The notes: a model not told the origin generated them from the sequence alone. A stretch of DNA of 64,000 bases from Nocardia brasiliensis (GCF_011801125.1 NZ_CP046171.1:2046001-2110000), one strand, 5' to 3'; shown: positions 45,053 to 54,038, numbered from the stretch's first letter. Program-made: numbers and translations.

Positions 45053-46636
45053 GTGCCCTACATCGTCACGCAGTCGTGCTGTAGTGACGCCTCGTGCGTG
45101 TACGCCTGCCCGGTGAACTGCATCCACCCGACGCCGGATGAGCCCGACTTCCTGACCGCGGACATGCTGTACGTGGACCCGAAGGCGTGCGTCGACTGTG
45201 GTGCCTGCGCGACCGCCTGCCCGGTGGACGCGATCGTGTCATCGAAGAAGCTGACCGAAGAGCAGAAGCCGTTCATCGAGATCAACGCCGACTTCTACCG
45301 GCAGTCCCGGCCGCGTCCGCTGCTGGCCAAGCCGGTGCCCGCGGCCGAGATCCGGACCGCGCGCCAGCCGCTGCGGGTGGCGATCGTCGGGTCGGGCCCG
45401 TCGGCGATGTACGCGGCGGACGAGCTGCTCACCCAGCCCGACGTGTCGGTGACGGTGTTCGACCGGTTGCCGGTGCCCTACGGTCTGGCCAGGCACGGTG
45501 TCGCGCCCGATCACGCGAAGACCCGCAAGGTCAGCGAGCTGTTCGACGTCATCTCGGCCCAGCCCGGGTTCGCGTCTTACCTGAACGTCGAAGTGGGCGC
45601 GCATGTTTCGCACAGCGAGCTGCTCGACCACTTCCATGCGGTGATCTACGCGGTCGGCGCTTCGGCCGACCGGAAGCTCGGCGTGCCCGGTGAGGGACTG
45701 GCGGGCAATGTGTCGGCCACCGACTTCGTCGCCTGGTACAACGGGCACCCCGATCACGCGGATCGCGTCTTCGATCTGTCGCAGCAGCGCGCGGTGATCG
45801 TCGGCAACGGCAACGTCGCACTCGACGTCGCCCGCATCCTGACCAGCGATCCGGAAACGTTGTCCGGCACCGATATCGCGCCGTACGCGCTGCGGGCCCT
45901 GCAGGAGAGCAAGATCGAGGAAGTGGTGATCCTCGGTCGCCGCGGGCCGCTCGAATCCGCTTTCACCGTACCGGAATTCGTCGGTCTGCTCGGATCCGAC
46001 GTGGACATCGCGATCGAGGGCGAGCTGCCCGAGCTGAGCACCGGCCTGCCGTACCAGGTGGAGCAGAAGCTGCGGTTGCTGCATACGGTGCGCGAGCGCC
46101 CGTCCGGCGACCGCAAGCGAATCGTGTTCCGCTACTTGGCTTCGCCCACCGAGATCGTCGGCACCGATCGTGTCGCAGGCATCGAGGTGAGCCGCAACGA
46201 ACTCGTCACCGACGCGGACGGGCGCACCAGGGCGGTGGCGACCGGCACGACCGAACGACTCGACGCGGGCCTGGTGCTCACCTCGGTCGGCTATCGGGGC
46301 GTCGCGTTGCCGGGCCTGCCGTTCGACGAGGCGGCGAGCGTCATCCCGAACCTGGACGGTCGCGTGCTGGAGCGGGTCGACGGCGCGGTGCTGCCCGGAA
46401 CGTATGTCACCGGCTGGATCAAGCGCGGGCCGACCGGCTTCATCGGCACCAACAAGTCCTGCGCGCAGGAGACGGTGCGTCAGCTCGCCGACGACTACAA
46501 CGCTGGTCGGTTGCCCGAACCCGGTAGTGGTGCAGCGGAATTCGATCGGCTGATCCGGCGGCGGCAGCCCGCCGTCCGGGCCGAGGGCGCGGCCAAGCGG
46601 GTCGGTCCGGTGCGCAGGCTGCTGGCCCGATCCTGA
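45053..46636 (+). CDS. fprB: Ferredoxin-NADPH ferredoxin reductase fusion (FprB-like)
   Basis: The product has 527 residues with a GTG start. The N-terminal ferredoxin (1-85) has CCSDASCVYACPVNC and CVDCGACATACP, two cluster motifs. The reductase follows: VAIVGSGPSAMYAADELL is the FAD-binding GxGxxG, PYGLARHGVAPDHAKT is the adrenodoxin-reductase-type block, VIVGNGNVALDVARIL binds NADPH, and GPTGFIGTNKSCAQET is near the C terminus. It transfers electrons from NADPH to a partner, probably the upstream diiron oxygenase. It is co-transcribed with it (one-base gap). Confidence 0.94.
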   Translation: MPYIVTQSCCSDASCVYACPVNCIHPTPDEPDFLTADMLYVDPKACVDCGACATACPVDAIVSSKKLTEEQKPFIEINADFYRQSRPRPLLAKPVPAAEIRTARQPLRVAIVGSGPSAMYAADELLTQPDVSVTVFDRLPVPYGLARHGVAPDHAKTRKVSELFDVISAQPGFASYLNVEVGAHVSHSELLDHFHAVIYAVGASADRKLGVPGEGLAGNVSATDFVAWYNGHPDHADRVFDLSQQRAVIVGNGNVALDVARILTSDPETLSGTDIAPYALRALQESKIEEVVILGRRGPLESAFTVPEFVGLLGSDVDIAIEGELPELSTGLPYQVEQKLRLLHTVRERPSGDRKRIVFRYLASPTEIVGTDRVAGIEVSRNELVTDADGRTRAVATGTTERLDAGLVLTSVGYRGVALPGLPFDEAASVIPNLDGRVLERVDGAVLPGTYVTGWIKRGPTGFIGTNKSCAQETVRQLADDYNAGRLPEPGSGAAEFDRLIRRRQPAVRAEGAAKRVGPVRRLLARS

Positions 46637-46674
46637 CCCGCGTGGCCCCATTTTCTGGGCCTTGCGATAGGCGT

Positions 46675-46705
46675 TGTCCCCGCTCACGATAGAAGTGGGC
46701 GGGGA
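46675..46705. terminator. Hairpin between fprB and the SDR gene
   Basis: GTCCCCGCTCA (46675-46685) pairs with TGGGCGGGGAC (46695-46705) with one G-T pair; the loop is 9 bases. It sits between convergent genes, so it may end transcription from fprB or serve both directions. No U tract. Confidence 0.5.
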
Positions 46706-46835
46706 CTCACCGGTGACGCGGTCTCGAAGTCCGCAGTGTCATCACCTGCCTGTTCCAGCGAGGTGCGTCGGGTCGTCCTCGCTGCTGGCTCGGGCGGGTC
46801 GCGCACGGCGGCCCGCCTGAGTGTTTCTTGCGACG

Positions 46836-47606
46836 TCAGCGCGCGGTGAAGCCGCCGTCGATCGCCAGCGCCGCACCGGTGACGAAGCTGGCCTCCGTGC
46901 TGAGCAGGAACGCGCAGAACGCCGCGATCTCGGCAGGCGTGCTGATCCGGCCGAGCGGATGCAGCGCGGCGATGGCCGCCTCGCCCTCCGGTGTCGCGCC
47001 CATCGAATTGCGGAACGCCGGGGTATCGACCGCGCCGGAGACCAGGGCGTTCACCCGGACACCCTGCTCGGCGGCCTCCAGGGCGACCGCCCTGGTCAGC
47101 CCGACCACGCCGTGCTTGGCCGCGACATACGGTGCGACCGAGCCCATTCCGACCACGCCCAGATTCGACGCGTTGTTCAGGATCGCGCCGCCACCGGAGG
47201 CGACCAGCGCGGGCACCTGATGGCGCAGACCGTAGAACACGCTCGTCAGATTGAGTTCCAGGTCGGCGCGCCAGCCCGCCTCGTCGATCTCGGCGACCGG
47301 CCCGAACGCGTTGACCGCGCCCGCGTTGTTGAACGCGGCGTCCAGCCTGCCGTACTCGGTGAGCGCGGCGTCGGTGAGCCGCGCGACGTCCTGTTCTACG
47401 GTGACGTCGGTCGGCACGAACAGTGCCCGTCCGCCCGCGGCGCGGACTTCGGCGGCCACCTGCTCACCCGCGTCCTTACCCCTGGCGCCGAGCACCACCG
47501 CCGCGCCTTCGGCCGCCACTCGCATCGCGACGGCCTTGCCCACGCCGGAGCTGGCACCGGTGATCAGCACGACCTGATCGGCGAACCGTGATGTCATCTT
47601 GTTCAT
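46836..47606 (-). CDS. Short-chain dehydrogenase/reductase
   Basis: The product has about 256 residues. ATG 47606 is used, with 47597 (MTSRFADQ) as the alternative; GAAGGG lies just upstream of the first. Classical SDR motifs are LITGASSGVGKAVAM (cofactor), NNAGAVNAF, ILNNASNLG and YVAAKHGVVGLTRA with the catalytic Tyr and Lys. VSGAVDTPAF follows. The Ser of the triad is replaced or shifted (NNASNLG). The substrate is unknown. It is convergent with fprB and could belong to the same pathway as the diiron oxygenase. Confidence 0.9.
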   Translation of the reverse strand: MNKMTSRFADQVVLITGASSGVGKAVAMRVAAEGAAVVLGARGKDAGEQVAAEVRAAGGRALFVPTDVTVEQDVARLTDAALTEYGRLDAAFNNAGAVNAFGPVAEIDEAGWRADLELNLTSVFYGLRHQVPALVASGGGAILNNASNLGVVGMGSVAPYVAAKHGVVGLTRAVALEAAEQGVRVNALVSGAVDTPAFRNSMGATPEGEAAIAALHPLGRISTPAEIAAFCAFLLSTEASFVTGAALAIDGGFTAR

Positions 47607-48151
47607 TTCCCTTCTGGTTCTTGCGATCTCACCTTCCGTGGTGCGTTCGCAGTACTCAGTCAAGTGCACGGGCGGGCGCCGTGCTGGCGGAAAATGGTCG
47701 TTGCGTTGACGTGTCATTTGTTTGCCTGTGTAGGCGTAGCTACATTCGGTGAAGTGGTACCGGCTATCGAATTAAGCTGAGCTGGCAATGGTTTAGTTAC
47801 CGACCAGTCAGTGTGTTGTGCGGACTTGTGATTTGACGGGGGAAGCTGTCCGATATCCGCGCAGCGGCATATTGTCCGGATCGCTACGTGATAACGGGAT
47901 CGGATGGTGTGTTGTTCAACTCTCGACTGTTCAGAGGGCTGAACATCGCTGCGGCGCCGCATCTTCGCAGGTGATATGGATCATTGCGCTGTGCACCTAA
48001 ACGTTTCACGCCATTCTGTCGCCGTTCATGTCAATTCCGCATCCTTCCAGCGACCCGAACAGCTAATCTGTGCTGGCTGTTTGGAAGACGACCGCGGCCA
48101 CATGGTTCTCTGTGTGATGGACGTGGTCTCGGTACGTTGACGGGATAGCAT
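47607..48151. other. AT-richer divergent region before Hsp70-like paralog 2
   Basis: This 545-base interval is less GC-rich than its surroundings and carries no supported gene. A TetR-type palindrome is at 47799-47812. Short frames on both strands lack ribosome sites and family-like sequence. Confidence 0.5.
47799..47812. promoter_or_regulatory. TetR-type operator candidate
   Basis: ACCGACCAGTCAGT fits the symmetric form ACYGACYRGTCRGT, close to the ACCGACCGGTCGGT operators of many TetR regulators. It is about 190 bases upstream of the SDR start and 340 bases before the Hsp70-like gene. No TetR gene lies in the window. Confidence 0.4.
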
Positions 48152-50248
48152 ATGACCACAGGTCTGGGTTTCAGCATCGGCGCAGTGAACTCCATGACGG
48201 CTTCGGTGACCGGTGTGCGAACCCGGCCTGTCGTGCGCAGCAGGCGCACCGCGGTGACCTTCGATAGCGCGGGCGGACTGCGCATCGGCGGGATTCCGCA
48301 ATTCACCATGGCCGTAACGGATTTCGCCGATCTGAGCCGAGACCCCGAGCCGATGATCGTCGGCGGGCGCATCTGGTCGCCCGCCAACCTGGTCGCCGCG
48401 GTGGTGAACGGGCTGCGCGCGGCCGAGCCGAGCGCCGCCGAGTCCGGCGCGGTAGCCACCTATCCCGCAACGTATTCCGACAAGAACGTGGCGCTACTGC
48501 GGCAGGCACTCGACCTGTCCGGGGCGGGTGATGTCGAACTGGTGCCGGAGCCGGTCGCCGCGGCGGAATGGCTGGAGGCCGAGCACGGTCCGCTGGAACC
48601 CGGTTTCGTGCTGGTTTACGACCTGGGCGGGACCAGCTTGGACGTCACCGTCGTGCGCGTCGGGCCCGACTGGGACAACCATCCCATGGTCGGAAAGCCG
48701 GTGCGCTCCTTCGACTTCGGTGGTCGCCCGCTCGGCGCGATGATCGCGCGCTACGCCCACGAAGCCGGGCCGGACGCCGCCACCCCGACCTCGCTGCTGT
48801 CCATGGTCGATATCGACGGCCTGCGCACCGCGCACGTGCGCGACACCCTCGAAGTTGTTCGGGCCGTCGTGCGTTCGGCCGAGCTCACCCTCACCGACAT
48901 CAGCCGCGTCCTGGTGATCGGCGGTGCCTCCAGGCCGGCCGAGGTCGCCCGTACCCTCGCCGAACTCGGTCGCCCCCTGGTCGTTTCGGCCGATCCCGGT
49001 CATACCGTCGCCGCCGGGGCCGCGTTAATGGCCGCGCGCACCATGGCGCTCGCGGCCTCCGGCGGTAAGCAGAATGCCCCGCGTGTCGCCGTATTCTCCA
49101 GTGCCGCAGTGGTTTCCGCGGTGGCGATGTCGGCGGTGACGGTGTTCGGCGGGCCCGCGAGCCCCGACACGTCCCCGCTGCTCGAGCACTTCCCCGGCGG
49201 TGACGTGCCCGCCACCGATACCGCGCTGTCCGACCTCAGCTTCGACCGGATCACCGGTCACCACGAGGCGTGGATCGCCGCACCGGCAGGATGGACGTCC
49301 CCGCGCTCGCTCGCCGCCTCCGCCGGGCTCCCGCGCGCGTCCGCGTACACGAAGTTCATCACTCCCGTCGCGCACTCGACCCCGCTCGGCCCGACCCTCG
49401 CCGAATCTCGCCGCGCCGACCACAACGGGCCTCGAACCTACGACACCTCGAAGTGGTACCAGGGCTCGCCCTACGCGAACCCCGCCTACTTCATCAACCC
49501 CTTGCCCTTCGGCCCATCGCCCGTCACGAACCCCGGCACTCCCGGCCAACCCGCCACCCCGATCGCGGGCACCCCCGCGACACCCCCGGCCCCCGGCTCC
49601 GTCCCTCCCGCCCCGCAACCAGGATCGACCCCCGCCGTCCCCGGCCCCGGCACGATCTCCGGCGCCGTCACCGACCTGCCCAGCCCCGGAACATCCACCG
49701 GCGCAACCCCTTACGACCCCGGCACCAGTTCCGGCGGTGCCGCCACTCCCGCCGCCGGTGGTGCCACGGGCGCAACCGATGGAAGCGCGACCGGGGGCAG
49801 TACTGCAGGCGGGACCACCGCAGGCGAGTCGACGAGCGGTTCGACGTCGGGCTCGACCTCGGGTGGTTCGAGCTCTGGTGGTTCCACGTCGGGTGGTTCG
49901 CATTCCGGTGGTTCCGCCTCGGGTGGTTCGGATTCCGGTGGTTCCGCCTCGGATGGGTCCAGCTCGAGTGGTTCCACCTCGGGTGGTTCGGACTCTGGTG
50001 GTTCCGCCTCGGGTGGTTCGGACTCTGGAGGTTCCACGTCCGGCGGCGCTTCTTCCGGCGGTTCCACCTCGGATGGGTCCAGCTCGAGCGGTTCCACCTC
50101 CGGCGGTTCGACCTCGGGTTCCACCTCCGGCGGTTCCAACTCGAGCAGTTCCACGTCGGGCGGTTCCATGTCCGGTGGCGCGACCTCAGGCGGGTCGGAC
50201 TCCGGTGGTTCCTCCTCCGGAGGGTCCTCAGGTAACAGCAAGAACTAG
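48152..50248 (+). CDS. Hsp70-like ATPase with membrane anchor and Ser/Gly-rich exterior tail (paralog 2)
   Basis: The product has 698 residues. GLGFSIGAVNSMTA near the start, LVYDLGGTSLDVTVV near 152 and VLVIGGASRPAEVA near 251 are the phosphate-1, phosphate-2 and adenosine motifs. A helix (VVSAVAMSAVTVF, about 317-330) separates the cytosolic actin-fold from an exterior part: residues 330-460 look folded (SLAASAGLPRASAYTKFITP), 460-545 are Pro-rich, and 546-695 are SGGS-type Ser/Gly repeats (15- and 30-base units, 49848-50230). No substrate-binding domain. It is the second paralog; the tail resembles a wall-spanning stalk. Function unknown. Confidence 0.82.
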   Translation: MTTGLGFSIGAVNSMTASVTGVRTRPVVRSRRTAVTFDSAGGLRIGGIPQFTMAVTDFADLSRDPEPMIVGGRIWSPANLVAAVVNGLRAAEPSAAESGAVATYPATYSDKNVALLRQALDLSGAGDVELVPEPVAAAEWLEAEHGPLEPGFVLVYDLGGTSLDVTVVRVGPDWDNHPMVGKPVRSFDFGGRPLGAMIARYAHEAGPDAATPTSLLSMVDIDGLRTAHVRDTLEVVRAVVRSAELTLTDISRVLVIGGASRPAEVARTLAELGRPLVVSADPGHTVAAGAALMAARTMALAASGGKQNAPRVAVFSSAAVVSAVAMSAVTVFGGPASPDTSPLLEHFPGGDVPATDTALSDLSFDRITGHHEAWIAAPAGWTSPRSLAASAGLPRASAYTKFITPVAHSTPLGPTLAESRRADHNGPRTYDTSKWYQGSPYANPAYFINPLPFGPSPVTNPGTPGQPATPIAGTPATPPAPGSVPPAPQPGSTPAVPGPGTISGAVTDLPSPGTSTGATPYDPGTSSGGAATPAAGGATGATDGSATGGSTAGGTTAGESTSGSTSGSTSGGSSSGGSTSGGSHSGGSASGGSDSGGSASDGSSSSGSTSGGSDSGGSASGGSDSGGSTSGGASSGGSTSDGSSSSGSTSGGSTSGSTSGGSNSSSSTSGGSMSGGATSGGSDSGGSSSGGSSGNSKN
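49848..50230 (+). repeat. Ser/Gly-encoding tandem repeats in paralog 2
   Basis: Degenerate 15/30-base units such as GGTGGTTCGGACTCT encode SGGSDSGGSASGGS-type sequence. Length probably varies between strains through replication slippage. Confidence 0.7.
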
Positions 50249-50527
50249 TCCCGGCCCGCACCCCGCACCGGTCAACTCTGCCGTTCCGACCCCGTCGACC
50301 GACTCCCCAGGGGCCTTCAGCCGTGCCCGGGTGCACTGCCCGGAATCTCGGTGTCCCGTCGGTACCGTCTCACCGATCTCGGCAGTGGCTTGCCACGCAC
50401 GGTTTGTTGTCCCGCGCGGGGTCATACGAATGGCATGCGCGCGGGGTGACGGGAGGCGTGCGGGAGCGCTGCTGGGCGCCGTCTCGATCGGCTGACGGGT
50501 GTCGTACCCCCTTGGCACAATGTGTTG

Positions 50528-51322
50528 ATGGCAGCAGGGGGTCCGCAGCTCATCGCGTTGGATGTGGACGGGACGTTGCTCGATACCGGTAGTCCGGTTA
50601 CCGAGCGGGTGGCGTCCGCGGTGCGCGCGGCCATTGAGGCGGGCGCGCATGTGGTGGTGACGACGGGGCGCACGGTGCTGACGACGCGGCCGGTGCTTGC
50701 GGAGCTCGGCCTGGTCGAAGGGCATGCGCTGTGCTCGAACGGGGCGGTGCACGTCGACGTCGCGAACGGGCAGCCGGTGGCCGTCGAGGCGTTCGATCCC
50801 GCGCCCGCGGTTCTCGCGTTGCGTGCGCTGATCCCAGAGATGATCTTCGCGGTGGAGAAGGTAGGCGTCGGCTACTGGGCAACCGGTGTCAGTCCCGGTG
50901 AATTCTCCCTCGGCGAATACCTTTTGGTCGATCATGGTGCGTTGAGCAGCGAGCCGACGCCGCGACTCAACGGCTGGTGGCCGCAGGGCTCGCTGGCGCA
51001 GATGCGGATCCTGCTGCGCGAACTGCAGGTGCCCGGCGCGAGCTGGGTGCACGGCGAATTCGGTCCGTGGCTGACCGTATCCCGCCGAGGCGTCTCGAAA
51101 GGCTGGGCGCTGGAACGCCTTCGCCTCGCGCTCGGCGTCCCGCACACCGCGACCCTCGCCATCGGTGACGGCTACAACGACCGCGAAATGCTGCGCTGGG
51201 CAGCACATTCCGTCGCCATGGACAACGCCCCCGCCGAGGTCAAGGCTCACGCCACCGAGGTAACCGGCACCGTCCACGAAGACGGCGTCGCGACCATCCT
51301 CGAACGCTGGTTCCACCCATAA
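50528..51322 (+). CDS. HAD-superfamily hydrolase (Cof-type phosphatase)
   Basis: The product has 264 residues from ATG 50528. LIALDVDGTLLDTGSP is motif I (DxDGT), VVTTGRTVLTTRPV motif II (Thr), VSKGWALERL motif III (Lys) and AIGDGYNDREMLRWA motif IV (GDGxND). This is the Cof/Sucrose-phosphatase-like class IIB architecture acting on sugar phosphates or nucleotides; the substrate is unknown. The end of the gene (ATILERWFHP) is echoed by a degenerate copy 1.1 kb downstream. Confidence 0.92.
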   Translation: MAAGGPQLIALDVDGTLLDTGSPVTERVASAVRAAIEAGAHVVVTTGRTVLTTRPVLAELGLVEGHALCSNGAVHVDVANGQPVAVEAFDPAPAVLALRALIPEMIFAVEKVGVGYWATGVSPGEFSLGEYLLVDHGALSSEPTPRLNGWWPQGSLAQMRILLRELQVPGASWVHGEFGPWLTVSRRGVSKGWALERLRLALGVPHTATLAIGDGYNDREMLRWAAHSVAMDNAPAEVKAHATEVTGTVHEDGVATILERWFHP

Positions 51323-51393
51323 CTGCAAACCCGTTCAGCACGGCGGCTTGCCCGACAGGATCAACCACTCGCCACGTACCGCGATAGCGTCCT

Positions 51394-51448
51394 CTGCGCT
51401 GCGCTGCGCTGCGCTGCGCTGCGCTGCGCTGCGCTGCGCTGCGCTGCG
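51394..51448 (+). repeat. CTGCG pentanucleotide tract (11 units)
   Basis: Eleven perfect tandem CTGCG units. A 5-base unit in non-coding DNA suggests slippage-prone expansion. Confidence 0.9.
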
Positions 51449-51536
51449 GTTGCTTGCTGCGCTGCGGCTGCTTGCTGCACTGCCGTCGTTCGCCGCACCG
51501 TTGACGCTCGCCGCACCGACGTGGCATTGCCATTGC

Positions 51537-52284
51537 TTGGCGCGCTCTCGCCGCATCACCATCGCTGGCGGCGCTGCCGCAGCTCGCCGCACTGCCGTTG
51601 CTGGCCGCACTGCCGTTGCTGGCCGCACTGCCGTTGCTGGCCGCACTACCGTTGCTGGCCGCACTACCGTTGCTGGCCGCACTGCCGTTGCTGGCCGCAC
51701 TACCGTTACTTGCCGCGCTGCCGTTGCTCGCCGCACCGCCGTGGCATTGCCGTTGTTTGGCGCGCTCTCGCCGCATCACCGTCGCTCGCTGCGCCGCTGT
51801 TGTTGTTCGCTGCGCCGCCGCTGTCGTTCGCCGCACCGTTGACGCTCGCCGCACCGTCGTGGCATCGCGGTTACTTGGCGCGCTCTCGCCGCATCACCCA
51901 TTGCTCGCGGCACCGCCGTCGCTCGCTGCGCCGTTGACGCTTGCCGCGCCGCTGTTGTTGTTCGCTGCGCCGCCGCTGTCGTTCGCCGCACCGTTGACGC
52001 TCGCCGCACCGTCGTGGCATCGCGGTTACTTGGCGCGCTCTCGCCGCATCACCCATTGCTCGCGGCACCGCCGTCGCTCGCTGCGCCGTTGACGCTTGCC
52101 GCGCCGCCGCTGTTGTTCGCTGCGCTGCCGTTGCTCGCCGCACCGCCGTGGCATTGCGGTTGCTTGGCGTGCTCTCGCCACATCACCGTCGCTCGCTGCG
52201 CCGCTGCTGTTGTTCGCCGCACCGTTGACGCTCGCCGCGCCGTCGTGGCATCGCGGTTGCTTGGCGCGCTCTCGCCGCATCACC
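51537..52284 (+). repeat. Interspersed 24-bp repeat (6 copies)
   Basis: TTGGCGCGCTCTCGCCGCAT followed by CACC occurs at 51537, 51757, 51875, 52030, 52164 (two changes) and 52261. Spacing is irregular (97-220 bases), and the intervening DNA is built from GCCGCACCG/TTGCTCGC-type short units. It appears to be a higher-order repeat that has been duplicated repeatedly. Confidence 0.85.
51586..51729 (+). repeat. 18-bp tandem repeat (8 units)
   Basis: GCCGCACTGCCGTTGCTG is repeated eight times, the last two diverged (one ends GTTACTT, the next GTTGCTC). Single-base variants (ACTACC) are shared between units 4, 5 and 7. Confidence 0.9.
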
Positions 52285-52362
52285 ATTGCTCGCGGCACTG
52301 CCGTGGCGTCGTGGCACCGCTGTGGCTTACCGCGCTGGCCGTGGCTCGATGCGCCGCAGTCG

Positions 52363-52424
52363 GTCCGCGACGCGGACGTTCGGTCGCTTTGGCAAGCATC
52401 GTCGAGCGCTGGTTCCGTCCGTAA
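52363..52424 (+). pseudogene. Degenerate duplicate of the HAD gene 3' end
   Basis: The last codons read LASIVERWFRP and stop, matching VATILERWFHP at the true gene end (51290-51322). The final 29 bases agree at 24 positions, and an upstream GTCCGCGA..CGGACG block also aligns with 51272 onward. The repeat tract lies exactly between the two copies. Confidence 0.6.
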
Positions 52425-52523
52425 CCACGGTCTACGCCTCGGATTGCCCGGTTTGAGCAACATTGTTGTGGCGGAAGGCTTTTGCGCGAACTGAGATTCG
52501 GTCTGCCGTGGTATTCGCGTGAC

Positions 52524-53318
52524 TCAGTGGAGGTCGATGCGAACGAGGGGTGGGCTGGTTGGGATGGGGGAGGTGGCGGTCGGTTCGGTGGTGATGGCGA
52601 GGGCGGTGGTGGTGGGGAGTATGTCGGCGATGAGTTCGCTGGTGGTGTCGGTGGTGTGCATCAGCCCGGCGGGGCGGGTGGTGCCGTCGGCGTGGACCAG
52701 CCAGAGCTGGTAGCCGTGGCCGGTGGTCGGGGTGGGGAGTCCGGTCGCCGACACCGCAGCCTTGCCGACTGTGCGGGAGATTACCGCCGTCGCGGAGCCG
52801 TTGCCGGCGAAGACCGTTCCGGTGCGGGTGACCGCGTCGTCGGCGTTGCGGATCTGTTCGGCCGCCACGGTCGAGTCGGGCACCGCGGTCCGATCGACGA
52901 GGGTGAGCCCGACGGCGACCACCGCTGCCGCGACCGCGACGCCGAGCCACACTCGGACCAGCCAGCCGCGGCGGTCGCTGTCGGTGGGAAAGGTGTTGTC
53001 GGACAACTCATCCAGCGGTAGCACCGCAGTGCGCTCCAGCTCGTCTACCGTCGGGATGATCGCGGTCCGGTCGAGCACGGCCGCGGTGCCGGAAACCTGT
53101 TCGCGCGTGCCGATCTCGGCGAGCACCCGTTCTCTCAGCGTGGCGGCCGATACCGGCGCCACCGCTGTCGCGAGTCGCGCCGCGACCGGGCGTAGTGCGG
53201 CGACCTCGATATAACACGCCGGACATTCGAGGAGATGGTGTTCGAACGCGGCACGCTCTTCTGCGGTGAGCGCGTCCAAAACGTAAGCGCCGATGCGGTG
53301 GTGGAGCTCCGCGGTCAC
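52524..53318 (-). CDS. rskA: RskA-type anti-sigma factor
   Basis: The product has 264 residues. The N-terminal zinc-binding anti-sigma domain has EHHLLECPAC (HxxxCxxC at His28, Cys32 and Cys35). A membrane helix WLGVAVAAAVVAVGLTL lies near 122-138, followed by an exterior RskA domain (GHGYQLWLVHADGTTRPAGL). GTG 53318 overlaps the sigma stop (GTGA). It should hold the sigma factor at the membrane and release it after regulated proteolysis. The Pro-rich end (SPIPTSPPL) is unusual but short. Confidence 0.92.
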   Translation of the reverse strand: MTAELHHRIGAYVLDALTAEERAAFEHHLLECPACYIEVAALRPVAARLATAVAPVSAATLRERVLAEIGTREQVSGTAAVLDRTAIIPTVDELERTAVLPLDELSDNTFPTDSDRRGWLVRVWLGVAVAAAVVAVGLTLVDRTAVPDSTVAAEQIRNADDAVTRTGTVFAGNGSATAVISRTVGKAAVSATGLPTPTTGHGYQLWLVHADGTTRPAGLMHTTDTTSELIADILPTTTALAITTEPTATSPIPTSPPLVRIDLH

Positions 53319-53899
53319 GAGTGTCCGCCGATGCGTTCGCCCAACCGGAGCAGTCCGTCGCGCATTCTGGCCTCGATCGTGCCGACGGGTTTGTCGAGCA
53401 CCGCGGAGACTTCACGATCGGAGTAGCCGCCGTAATAGGCGAGGATCAGCGACCGCCGTTGCGCGTCGCTGAGTTCGGTCAGCGACTCACGCACGGCGTC
53501 GTCCTCGATCCGGTCCAACGTGGTCTGCACGACCTCGTCGAAACACCAGCGCAGTTCCGGCTGCCCGTCGTGTTCGGCCCGAGCGCCGGCGCGCACCCGG
53601 TCCACCGCGCGACGATGCGCGATGGTCATCGCCCAGGCCTGCACCGACTGGTGCTGCTCGTCGAACAGTGGCGCCTGCTGCCAGAGTTCCAGCAGCACCT
53701 CGCGCGCGAGCGCCTCGGACTCGGCGTGGTCGCGGATCACCTGCGTGACCAGGCCGAGGATCGGCGCCGCGAGGAGGTCATAGAGCTCGGCGAAAGCCCG
53801 CTCGTCGCCGCGGGCGACCTGACGGATCAGCAGTTCCGGAGTCTGCGGCGTGCCGTTCGCGTCCACGGCACCGGATACTGCTCGGGCGGAGATGACCAT
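53315..53899 (-). CDS. sigK: ECF RNA polymerase sigma factor, SigK type
   Basis: The product has 194 residues. ATG 53899 has AAGGA seven bases upstream. Region 2 is ELLIRQVARGDERAFAELYD and WAMTIAHRRAVDRVRAGA (2.4). Region 4 has DAQRRSLILAYYGGYSDREV and KPVGTIEARMRDGLLRLGE. The pairing with a RskA gene matches SigK/RskA. Region 4 carries the usual HTH. An upstream in-frame ATG (54022) adds a Gly-rich stretch not seen in the family. Target genes are not known; in mycobacteria SigK controls secreted lipoproteins. Confidence 0.92.
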   Translation of the reverse strand: MVISARAVSGAVDANGTPQTPELLIRQVARGDERAFAELYDLLAAPILGLVTQVIRDHAESEALAREVLLELWQQAPLFDEQHQSVQAWAMTIAHRRAVDRVRAGARAEHDGQPELRWCFDEVVQTTLDRIEDDAVRESLTELSDAQRRSLILAYYGGYSDREVSAVLDKPVGTIEARMRDGLLRLGERIGGHS

Positions 53900-54038
53900 T
53901 CTGGTGTCCTTCCAAGCCTGACCAAGCCGGAAGCCGTGCACGATGATCACGGCGAATGTGGCCCAGATCATATGCTGCCCGTTTCGCCCCGGCACCCCGG
54001 CTACCCCGAACGCCCTGCTCACCCGCTGTTGGTCATGT

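Larger units (their letters stand above)
51323..52523. other. 1.2-kb non-coding repeat-expanded region after the HAD gene
   Basis: No believable gene. All six frames are opened by repeats and give compositions such as LLAALP or NGSAAS that arise from the repeat units. It contains three repeat classes and a gene-end duplicate, listed separately. Confidence 0.7.

Noticed and set aside
47714..47962. Small minus-strand frame in the SDR/Hsp70 intergenic region
   Set aside because: No ribosome site, no family-like sequence, and a composition typical of non-coding DNA.
47818..48000. Plus-strand frame with several Cys upstream of Hsp70-like paralog 2
   Set aside because: Considered as a Cys leader, but it lacks a ribosome site or -10 box and the Cys are scattered.
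51598..52092. Plus-strand frame encoding LLAALP repeats and minus-strand frames encoding NGSAAS repeats
   Set aside because: All frames are open because repeat units are multiples of three or lack stops; no ribosome site, no conserved block.
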